In this document: piece after piece, positions 57,699 through 64,000 of the stretch
How the letters are laid out: each line of letters opens with the position of its first letter
Position numbering within the stretch: position 1 is the first letter of the stretch
DNA from: a virus
Direction: 5' to 3' (one strand)
Length of the DNA: 64,000 nt
Virus record (IMG/VR): IMGVR_UViG_3300050120_000309
Coordinates: 31,912 to 95,911 of that record
Made by a program: the position numbers and the translations under genes
Notes under the pieces: generated by a model
The model's database searches: none
What the model saw: only the letters and a program-made list of their open reading frames with translations
Told to the model about the DNA's origin: nothing

Positions 57699-58095
57699 CG
57701 TCTTCGTCTTCGGTTCAAATCGCGCAGGGAAACACGGCAAAGGTGCCGCAGCTGACGCACGTGACTTTTATGGCGCTATCCGATGGCGAGGTGAAGGGAT
57801 TCAAGGTCCAGGTCTATTTGGAACCAGTTATGGAATCCCCACCAAGGACCGATGGCTCCAGATCCTGGAACTAGATCAGATCAATCGCCATGTTGATCGG
57901 TTCCTTCTCTATGCAGTGATGCATGCAGAAGATAACAACCTGATCACTCGGATTGGATGTGGTCTATCCCTCTACACCAATGAACAGATCGCCCCGATGT
58001 TCCGCGGCGCTCCTGACAACTGTAGCTTCGATCCCGAATGGCTTCCGTGGGGTCTCAAGACGTGGATCAAACCACCACATAAAGGAACACAGTGA
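57685..58095 (+). CDS. macro-like domain protein
   Basis: A 136-residue protein. VFVFGSNRAGKHGKGAAADA, then GLFGTSYGIPTKD, then TRIGCGLSLYT, the three conserved loops of a small macro-like (A1S_2505-type) family in phages. Macro-type folds bind ADP-ribose or related nucleotides. Its stop overlaps the GTG of the Prs-like gene, so it belongs to the NAD cluster. Ligand binding is inferred. Confidence 0.65.
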   Translation: MAENDVFVFGSNRAGKHGKGAAADARDFYGAIRWRGEGIQGPGLFGTSYGIPTKDRWLQILELDQINRHVDRFLLYAVMHAEDNNLITRIGCGLSLYTNEQIAPMFRGAPDNCSFDPEWLPWGLKTWIKPPHKGTQ

Positions 58096-58952
58096 TCAAG
58101 CTCCTCAGTATGACTAATACAGAAGGTCATTTGACCTTCCCTGCAGGTAAAGAGATCAAGTTCAACAGCTTTGTATTCTCCGGAGGGGAGATCCAGGTCC
58201 AGGTTGGACCGAAAGATTGTCCCCATTGCTCGCTACCGCGCGTCGTAAAGATCGTCGCTGATGTGTTCTCAGCTATCGACTTCATGACCTTGATTCATAC
58301 GGTGGATGCACTTCGGCGCCGTGGTACCGAAGAGATTCACCTGGTCTGCAAATACCTTCCGTATGCGCGCCAGGATCGTGTAATGGAAAACGGTGAATCC
58401 CTTGGAATCAAGGTTGCTACCGATCTCATCAACTCCCTTAACTTCAAATCTGTCGAAGTCTGGGATGTTCACAGCGATACCTCGCTGGCCCTGATAAACA
58501 ACGTCCATCACGTGGACCAGGGGTCCTTTGCCCGCTTTGCTTGGCCGGCATTTGAGCCAGGTGTGGTCCTCGTTGCGCCCGACGGCGGCGCCTTGAAGAA
58601 GGTGTTCAAGACAGCTAAAGGTTATGACCGCGACATGGTCGTTGCCGAGAAGCATCGGGACACCAAGACAGGTGAGATCACCGGAACAACTGTTCACTCC
58701 GAGCATATCGGAGACCGGAACTTCCTGATCCTCGATGACATATGCGACGGCGGTCGTACATTCACTGAGTTGGCCAAGGTCCTTCGTCCCCTGACGAATG
58801 GCAAGGTCTATCTCTATGTGACCCACGCCATCATGTCGAAAGGTCTCGATGTGTTCAAAGGTCTGATCGACCACATCTACACGGCTAATCCGTTCCCGGG
58901 TGTGGATCTCACAAACCCCATCATCAGCAAGATTCAGATGCCTACGGGCTAG
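58092..58952 (+). CDS. ribose-phosphate pyrophosphokinase-like enzyme
   Basis: A 286-residue protein. YLPYARQDRVM is the Prs flexible-loop signature and FLILDDICDGGRTF (D215-D216) the PRPP loop; EVWDVHSD corresponds to the catalytic region. Normal Prs makes PRPP from ribose-5-phosphate and ATP. In phage NAD+ reconstitution pathway 1 the homologous enzyme instead pyrophosphorylates ADP-ribose. Which substrate is used here cannot be told by eye. The GTG start overlaps the macro-like stop (AAAGGAACACA upstream), and the NAMPT-like gene follows after 7 bases. Confidence 0.85.
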   Translation: MIKLLSMTNTEGHLTFPAGKEIKFNSFVFSGGEIQVQVGPKDCPHCSLPRVVKIVADVFSAIDFMTLIHTVDALRRRGTEEIHLVCKYLPYARQDRVMENGESLGIKVATDLINSLNFKSVEVWDVHSDTSLALINNVHHVDQGSFARFAWPAFEPGVVLVAPDGGALKKVFKTAKGYDRDMVVAEKHRDTKTGEITGTTVHSEHIGDRNFLILDDICDGGRTFTELAKVLRPLTNGKVYLYVTHAIMSKGLDVFKGLIDHIYTANPFPGVDLTNPIISKIQMPTG

Positions 58953-58959
58953 GAGCTTC

Positions 58960-60654
58960 ATGTTCAAGATCTTCGCACCGCACGCGGCCGACTTCTATAA
59001 GACCGGCCACCCCTTCATGTTCCCCGAGCAGCTTGAAGAGCTCTATGGCAACTTCACGCCCCGCGGCGACAAGCTGGCCAAGGTTCTACCGGACTTCGAT
59101 CACAAGATCACCTGGGTGGGCTTTCAGCCTGTTCTCCAGTATCTGTTGATCGATCTCTGGAACGATACCTTCTTCAACGTCCCGAAGGAGAAGGCAATCG
59201 CCAAGTACAAGCGCCGGATGGATCTCGCGCTCGGTGAAGGGGAAATCCCAACCTGGAAACTGGCGGATCTGCACGATCTCGGCTATTTGCCGCTGACCAT
59301 CAAGGCCCTGCCCGAGGGTGTTCGCGTCGACATTCGTGTCCCGCCCTACACCGTCAAGAGCAATCAGCCCAAGCATGCCTGGATCGAGCAGTATATCGAG
59401 ACCCAGATGTCTGCTGAGGTCTGGAAACCTCTCACCACGGCGACCAGCGCCTTTGAGTTCCGGCGGCTCTTCACTCGCTATGCGATTGAGACCGGGATCG
59501 ACCTGGGCTTCGTGGACTGGCAAGGTCATGACTTCTCCATGCGGGGAATGTCTGGCCTGATCGACGCCACGACATCTGGTGCAGCTCACCTGATGCTCTT
59601 CAACGGAAGCGACACGATCTCTGCGATCGACTTCCTTGAGGACTACTATCCCGACACACAGCCAATCATTGCAGGGTCTGTTCCTGCAACTGAGCACGCT
59701 GTCTCCTCCAGCAACATCATCATGATCGCTGCTTCTCTTGAGAAGTATGGTCAGTGGAATGGCTGGACCACGGAGAGTCTGAACCCTCGCCTCAGCGATC
59801 CGTATTTATATCAGATCGCACCAGAGAATCGCCAGGCCTACTTCGATGCATGTCCGATCATCGAGATGGCGGAAGTCGCCTTCCTCAAGCACATGCTGGT
59901 CAACGTCAAGCCCAAAGGGATCTTCTCCTATGTGGCAGATACGTATGACTTCTGGGCTGTGGTTACGCGCATCGCCAATCACCTCAAGAAGGAGATCATG
60001 GCCCGTGAGGGTAAAGTGGTCTTCCGTCCTGATTCGGGCGATCCGGTCAAGATACTGGTTGGAGACGTAGAGTCAAGACTGATTGCCAGTCCAGAGTATG
60101 AAGGTGCAGTCCAGGTTCTCTGGAGCATCTTTGGCGGCAAGGTCAACTCGGCCGACTATGCAGAGCTTGACAGCCACGTGGGTCTCATCTACGGGGACTC
60201 GATCTCGCTCGAGCGCGCCGGCAGTATTCTTGAGGGTCTCAAGCTGAAGGGTTTCGCATCCAGCAATGCTGTCTTCGGCATTGGATCGTTCACCTATCAG
60301 TTCGTCACGCGCGATACCTTCGGAACCGCTATCAAAGCTACTCATGCCGTCATCGCCGGCCAAGAACATGACCTGTTCAAGGATCCGAAGACCGATAACG
60401 GTATGAAGAAGTCCGCTCGCGGATTCATTCGTATTGAGAACGAAGACGGGCACTACGTGATGTATGACCGACAGACCCGGGAGCAGGAAGCCCAGGGTGA
60501 ACTGAAGGTTGTGTTCGAGAACAGCAAGATGGTCAAGATGCATACGGCCAATGAGGTTCGAGCACGCATTCGTAACGCAGTTCTGGATATATGTGAGATC
60601 GATAAGGCACCCATATGGCAAAGAGTAAGCGCAAGAGTAGCAGCAGCAAAGTAA
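58960..60654 (+). CDS. nicotinamide phosphoribosyltransferase-like enzyme
   Basis: A 564-residue protein. HDFSMRGM (about 190-197), GSVPATEHAV (catalytic-type H246), SYVADTYDFW, RPDSGDP (about 356-362), IYGDSISLE and FGIGSFTYQ match NAMPT. NAMPT joins nicotinamide to PRPP to give NMN; the phage homologue in NAD+ reconstitution pathway 1 joins nicotinamide to pyrophosphorylated ADP-ribose to give NAD+ directly. AGGAG precedes the ATG at 58960. Its place right after the Prs-like gene supports one pathway. Substrate choice is inferred. Confidence 0.9.
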   Translation: MFKIFAPHAADFYKTGHPFMFPEQLEELYGNFTPRGDKLAKVLPDFDHKITWVGFQPVLQYLLIDLWNDTFFNVPKEKAIAKYKRRMDLALGEGEIPTWKLADLHDLGYLPLTIKALPEGVRVDIRVPPYTVKSNQPKHAWIEQYIETQMSAEVWKPLTTATSAFEFRRLFTRYAIETGIDLGFVDWQGHDFSMRGMSGLIDATTSGAAHLMLFNGSDTISAIDFLEDYYPDTQPIIAGSVPATEHAVSSSNIIMIAASLEKYGQWNGWTTESLNPRLSDPYLYQIAPENRQAYFDACPIIEMAEVAFLKHMLVNVKPKGIFSYVADTYDFWAVVTRIANHLKKEIMAREGKVVFRPDSGDPVKILVGDVESRLIASPEYEGAVQVLWSIFGGKVNSADYAELDSHVGLIYGDSISLERAGSILEGLKLKGFASSNAVFGIGSFTYQFVTRDTFGTAIKATHAVIAGQEHDLFKDPKTDNGMKKSARGFIRIENEDGHYVMYDRQTREQEAQGELKVVFENSKMVKMHTANEVRARIRNAVLDICEIDKAPIWQRVSARVAAAK

Positions 60655-60920
60655 TCACGATGGCTGTCCGGCAACCTGTCGGGCAGCCCGTGAACCACGC
60701 CAAGACCATCTGGGAATCGCAGAATGTCCCAGAGGACAAGGCAGCTGAGTGGTTCGAAGGTGAAGCTGAACGCTGGGCCTCCTGGTCTGGTTACAGCTTG
60801 GAGTCAACTCGCGGGGTGTTATCTCGCTGGTTGTCTTTCATGGCCCTGATGAATGGCCAGGATACCAAACGAATCGCAGTGCTCTTCGGTCAACACGCAC
60901 CAGTACCAATGGCAGCCTAA
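60615..60920 (+). CDS. unknown small basic protein
   Basis: A 101-residue protein (MAKSKRKSSSSKVITMAVRQ) with a Trp-rich helical middle (AAEWFEGEAERWASWSGYSL). It overlaps the NAMPT gene by 40 bases. Function unknown. Confidence 0.5.
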   Translation: MAKSKRKSSSSKVITMAVRQPVGQPVNHAKTIWESQNVPEDKAAEWFEGEAERWASWSGYSLESTRGVLSRWLSFMALMNGQDTKRIAVLFGQHAPVPMAA

Positions 60921-60930
60921 GGAGGCAAGC

Positions 60931-61284
60931 ATGGGAACCAGTTTTCGTCCTGTTAGAGAGACCTGGGGAGTTCACTCCTCAACCTTCGTCAAGCCCTTCG
61001 AGTTGGAATCTATTCTCGAAGAACTCGGCGAGGTAGCCTTCTGTGGAAATGTCGATACCCTCGATTACGGTGAGGTTCGCTCCGTTGCATTCGAAGAGGG
61101 ACAGAAGCTCATCGACTACCTGACTGAGAAGACAACGGATGAACTCGTTGCAGTACTCATCGACGTTTTCGACGAGGAATCTCCCTTGCGATCCCTAATT
61201 ACCAATTTGAAGGGCATGTGCGTGAGCTTTCAGGACCTTCTTGGTAGCGACGGGGAATTGACCTTCTACATCGACGCCTACTAA
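60931..61284 (+). CDS. acidic unknown protein
   Basis: A 117-residue acidic protein (LESILEELGEVAFCGNVDTL). AAGGAGGCAAGC precedes the ATG. No motif recognised. Confidence 0.55.
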   Translation: MGTSFRPVRETWGVHSSTFVKPFELESILEELGEVAFCGNVDTLDYGEVRSVAFEEGQKLIDYLTEKTTDELVAVLIDVFDEESPLRSLITNLKGMCVSFQDLLGSDGELTFYIDAY

Positions 61285-61285
61285 G

Positions 61286-61294
61286 CTTTGGCTC
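61286..61294 (+). promoter_or_regulatory. CTTTGGCTC element, plus-strand copy
   Basis: Exact copy just after a TAA stop, 76 bases before the ATG at 61371, the longest spacing seen. Confidence 0.45.
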
Positions 61295-61370
61295 GTCTGC
61301 CAAGCCGTCATACCCTGAATTTGCTTCCAGTTGTATCGGAACAATAACCCTGCAACACAAGGACAACACC

Positions 61371-61652
61371 ATGGCAAAGAACAACTTCACCACCCGTGAG
61401 CGCAGCGCTCTGATTTCCCTTCGTAGCAATGGCGTTTCGGCCAAGAACCTCGCAACCGCATTCGGCGTTACCCTCGGCAGCGTCTACTCGACGACCGTCG
61501 ACGCCGCTCCTGCGCGTACCAGTTCGCGCCAGTCTTCGGCCAAGCCCCTTCCGACTGCTGTTGCGGCGCCTGTCGCAGCCAGCAAGACTACCCGTGCCCG
61601 CAAGGTTACGATCAAGCCGGTCAGCCGGATGACCAACAGCCTCTGTAACTAA
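61371..61652 (+). CDS. HTH-like protein with Ala/Pro-rich tail
   Basis: A 93-residue protein. ERSALISLRSNGVSAKNLAT-AFGVTLGSV fits a helix-turn-helix; the rest is Ala/Pro/Thr/Arg-rich, resembling small basic DNA-binding proteins. AAGGACAACACC precedes the ATG. It has its own upstream element and terminator, so it may be abundant. Confidence 0.55.
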   Translation: MAKNNFTTRERSALISLRSNGVSAKNLATAFGVTLGSVYSTTVDAAPARTSSRQSSAKPLPTAVAAPVAASKTTRARKVTIKPVSRMTNSLCN

Positions 61653-61670
61653 GTCGGTTCAATCATCTCA

Positions 61671-61698
61671 GGGGCCAGAGTATTCTCTGGTCCCTTTG
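61671..61698 (+). terminator. rho-independent terminator
   Basis: GGGGCCAGAG-tatt-CTCTGGTCCC stem (one wobble pair) followed by TTTG. Confidence 0.75.
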
Positions 61699-61756
61699 TG
61701 ATCTCTACACACAAACACCGATGTGATTCTGTTCTACGACTGGATACAGTAGCCTC

Positions 61757-62908
61757 ATGCCGAAGCAATACACCCGTGTCGAATTAGTTCTTGCTTCACT
61801 AAATCGCAAGACCGGCGATATCATTTATACGTTCAAGCAGACGTTTCCCCGGTTGATCCTTGCTGAACTGAACACGCACACTATCGCTTCGAAGAGCGCC
61901 GCCTCGAGCCGCGCTATCCCGACATTGAAACAGCTCTGGAACATTCTCCGTGATCCGTTCCTTCCGATCTCCATTGGTTCCTACCAGGCGGGCATGCAGG
62001 CCGGCGATGAGATCCAGGGCTGGAGACGCACCACCTGTGAGCAATTGTGGCTCCTTGCCCGGTATCCTGCTCTCCTTGCGGCATGGCTCAGCTTTAAGCT
62101 GGGCGCGCCCAAGCAGTTCTCCAATCGCCTCGTGGAACCGTGGATGTGGGTAGAACAGCTCTGGACGTCTACTGACGTTGAGAATGAACTTCTGCTTCGC
62201 AACAGCTATATGGCTGAACCTCATTACGAGCTCTTGGCCCAGCAGAAGCAAATCCTGATCAATCGGATCAAAGCACACTTCGCAGGAACAATTGACCCGC
62301 CACTTGCAAGAAAGCTACAGGTTCTTGAGCATGGCGATTGGCACATGCCATTCCTCAACAGCGGGGACTTCTATCTGGATCTTGAGACCTTGATCCGGAA
62401 GAACATCATTGGTTTTACCGAGAACGGCATCCGTGTTCTCGATCGTAAGACCGCCGAATTCACGATGATTCCCAATCTTCATCTGCCCTTGGATATCGCC
62501 AAAGCAGTCTCAGCTGCACGTTGTGCTTGGATCAGCTATTACATGCCCGGGGACGACAGTCAGCGCATGGGTAATACTGCAGCCGCTCTCCTGACCTATG
62601 CCAAGCTGTCTGCCGGCACTATCCGGCATCTCAGCCCGCTTCAGCATGTCGCTACGCCTCTGCCCTTCAGTGTCAGAGTTGGCTCTCATGTGGGTTGGAT
62701 GATGTTCCGCAAGCAGATTCCGAACGAAGCGGGCGGCGACAAGGTCGTCCCTTCGATCACTCCACAGATGGCCTTCCGCTTGTTACAGGATGTCGAAGAG
62801 GGATCGGATTCCATCACTCAACTCCATAACTTACAGCTCGGTTTCCTGGACGAGATCAAGGAACAACAGTCGATCTTCCGATCGCAGAACGGAGCATATA
62901 TTGCCTAG
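61757..62908 (+). CDS. ThyX-like protein with altered signature
   Basis: A 383-residue protein. FPRLILAELNTHTIASKSAASSRAIP (about 30-55) aligns with the flavin-dependent thymidylate synthase region of long phage ThyX proteins, where R-H-R/N-T-H-R precedes S-R-N-A-S-S-R-A-I-P. Here the residue after the His (H41) is Thr instead of Arg, and Asn is replaced by Ser, so catalysis may be lost or changed. Later H-S-P-x-x-H and RVGSHVGWMMFRKQIP fit the C-terminal ThyX region. Normal ThyX makes dTMP for DNA synthesis. The role here is uncertain. Confidence 0.6.
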   Translation: MPKQYTRVELVLASLNRKTGDIIYTFKQTFPRLILAELNTHTIASKSAASSRAIPTLKQLWNILRDPFLPISIGSYQAGMQAGDEIQGWRRTTCEQLWLLARYPALLAAWLSFKLGAPKQFSNRLVEPWMWVEQLWTSTDVENELLLRNSYMAEPHYELLAQQKQILINRIKAHFAGTIDPPLARKLQVLEHGDWHMPFLNSGDFYLDLETLIRKNIIGFTENGIRVLDRKTAEFTMIPNLHLPLDIAKAVSAARCAWISYYMPGDDSQRMGNTAAALLTYAKLSAGTIRHLSPLQHVATPLPFSVRVGSHVGWMMFRKQIPNEAGGDKVVPSITPQMAFRLLQDVEEGSDSITQLHNLQLGFLDEIKEQQSIFRSQNGAYIA

Positions 62909-63302
62909 CTACGACGAAGAAGTACACGAAGAGACCCATGCCCATGAACCAGAGACTTTGCAGGTCGTTGACCCCGTCGCCATCGCCTTTACCGAAACTC
63001 AAGAGGCAGATGTTCCCTTTACCATGGCAGCCGCTTCCGCCGTCCTCGCCAAGGTGTATCCCGAGCACGACAAGATCGCTGCAAGTGTAGATCAATACGC
63101 CACGATCGAGAAGTTCATGTCCCATCTCGGCAACCAGGGTATCTTCCTGGCTGAGGTTGCTGCTCGTAATGATAGGCAACCTGGCACCCTCAAGTACTCG
63201 CGCACAAGTCTGGATCACCACATCAAATCGTTCCTTGGTGTGAACCTTCCAGCATTGGCCAGCGAGAAGCAGGAGATTCTGCTAGAGGCTGCAAAGGGAT
63301 AA
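62901..63302 (+). CDS. unknown protein, TTG start
   Basis: A 133-residue protein (MPSYDEEVHEETHAHEPETL) with an acidic His-rich N-terminus and a helical C-terminus. GGAG precedes the TTG, which overlaps the previous stop. Function unknown. Confidence 0.5.
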   Translation: MPSYDEEVHEETHAHEPETLQVVDPVAIAFTETQEADVPFTMAAASAVLAKVYPEHDKIAASVDQYATIEKFMSHLGNQGIFLAEVAARNDRQPGTLKYSRTSLDHHIKSFLGVNLPALASEKQEILLEAAKG

Positions 63303-64000
63303 TGCTCACTCTCGTCGATCACGTTATGGAGGCCGGTTATCCCGGCCTCCACTCCGATATTGTCCATGCCTTTGAGGCTGGATCAGCGCTGCACGGCGCA
63401 CGCATGCTTGGTAAGTCAGACTTTGACGTTGCTGGTGTGTTTATTGAATCCCCTGTTCGTAGGGTTGGGCTCCATAAGATGGACCACTTCGTCACTTCTA
63501 CCGGCGACAATACCAGCCGGAACACGAAGGACGACAAAGACTTTCAGTTTCAATCCTTAGGACATTGGGCGATGCTCGCCGCTGCGGGCAACCCCACAAT
63601 CCTTGCGTCTGCCTTCGCTCCACCTTTGCCTGGTGTATCGAATGTGTGGACAAATCACATTCTGCCCAACATCCACCATTTCATGGCGAAGAAGCACACT
63701 AACGCTTTCATGGGCTATGGAACCAACCAGTTCCATCGTATGCAAAAGACCAAAGGTGCTGGAAAGCATGGTCAACGCCTCGAACTTGAATCTCAATTTG
63801 GATTTGATACCAAGGCAGCAATGCATATGATCCGCTTGATGTATGAGGGGATCGAACTGATGCAGACGGGAAGGATTACATTTCCTCGACCGGAGAAAGA
63901 ACTACTCCTCGAGATTCGAAAGGGTGAATGGAGCCAGCCCAAAGTGGAAGCGCACTTTCTGGACCTGGAGCAACGTCTACGTGAGGCAGAAGCAGAGTCG
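63302..64000 (+). CDS. RlaP-type nucleotidyltransferase, cut by window edge
   Basis: 233 codons, open at the right edge. HGARMLGKSDFDVAGVFIE has the polymerase-beta nucleotidyltransferase motif (G37-K-S-D40-x-D42). GHWAMLAAAGNPTIL, KKHTNAFMGYG and KAAMHMIRLMYEGIELMQTG are typical of the RlaP-type (PF10127) family, which is linked to RNA repair in some genomes. The ATG overlaps the previous TAA. Substrate unknown. Confidence 0.8.
   Translation, partial: MLTLVDHVMEAGYPGLHSDIVHAFEAGSALHGARMLGKSDFDVAGVFIESPVRRVGLHKMDHFVTSTGDNTSRNTKDDKDFQFQSLGHWAMLAAAGNPTILASAFAPPLPGVSNVWTNHILPNIHHFMAKKHTNAFMGYGTNQFHRMQKTKGAGKHGQRLELESQFGFDTKAAMHMIRLMYEGIELMQTGRITFPRPEKELLLEIRKGEWSQPKVEAHFLDLEQRLREAEAES

Noticed and set aside
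1-64000. CRISPR array, integrase, rRNA or insertion sequence
   Set aside because: No regularly spaced direct repeats with unique spacers, no tyrosine or serine recombinase motif and no transposase were seen on reading the window.

Overview
The window looks like one continuous piece of a large tailed double-stranded DNA bacteriophage (Caudoviricetes). The sequence shows a full head-packaging set on the minus strand: major capsid protein, prohead protease/scaffold, portal and large terminase. To the right is a long plus-strand arm of tightly packed, mostly small genes with overlapping stop and start codons. No ribosomal RNA, tRNA, CRISPR array, integrase or insertion sequence was recognised. 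The host cannot be named from the sequence. Base composition is moderate (roughly half G+C by eye), and one small protein has a signal peptide.

Layout. Region 1 (0.06-14.9 kb, minus strand) is the virion module. Read in transcription order it runs from Gly/Ala-rich small membrane-like proteins through terminase, two unknown virion candidates, portal, protease-scaffold, a structural protein, a Com-like zinc protein and the major capsid protein, followed by a strong terminator and an endonuclease VII-type HNH gene. Region 2 (14.9-19.1 kb, minus) holds two GIY-YIG homing endonucleases flanking a JAMM-type metalloprotease candidate, a metallophosphoesterase with an N-terminal helix-turn-helix, and a cysteine-cluster protein. 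Region 3 (19.2-26.7 kb, minus) is accessory. It starts with a 440-base non-coding block of palindromic repeats and continues with small genes, including an acetyltransferase, a cysteine-peptidase-like protein and a duplicated gene pair. Many of these genes are preceded by the same 9-base element, CTTTGGCTC. Region 4 (26.7 kb) is the divergent switch point between the two arms. Region 5 (26.9-47.5 kb, plus) carries an M48-type peptidase, a parS-like palindrome, a 929-residue protein with features of the two-barrel (YonO/QDE-1-like) RNA polymerase family, many tiny membrane or zinc-knuckle proteins, a NicO-like nickel/cobalt permease homologue and two more HNH endonucleases. Region 6 (47.5-64 kb, plus) is metabolic and nucleic-acid related: a glycosyltransferase, a fused LigD-type phosphoesterase/ATP-dependent DNA ligase, an acetyltransferase, a cupin, a DUF4326 protein, a macro-like protein followed by a Prs-like and a NAMPT-like enzyme, a degenerate ThyX-like protein and a RlaP-type nucleotidyltransferase cut by the window edge.

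How the parts fit. The minus arm builds the capsid and packages DNA. The plus arm probably contains takeover and metabolic functions. The macro-like/Prs-like/NAMPT-like cluster (57.7-60.7 kb) resembles phage NAD+-reconstitution operons that counter NAD+-depleting defences. The RNA-polymerase-like protein and the repeated CTTTGGCTC element may belong to one transcription programme. Five copies sit exactly 28 bases before start codons that lack a well-placed Shine-Dalgarno sequence; most other copies lie 41-47 bases before genes that do have one. This geometry fits a promoter element with a fixed transcription start, giving leaderless transcripts in the first group. That model is inference.
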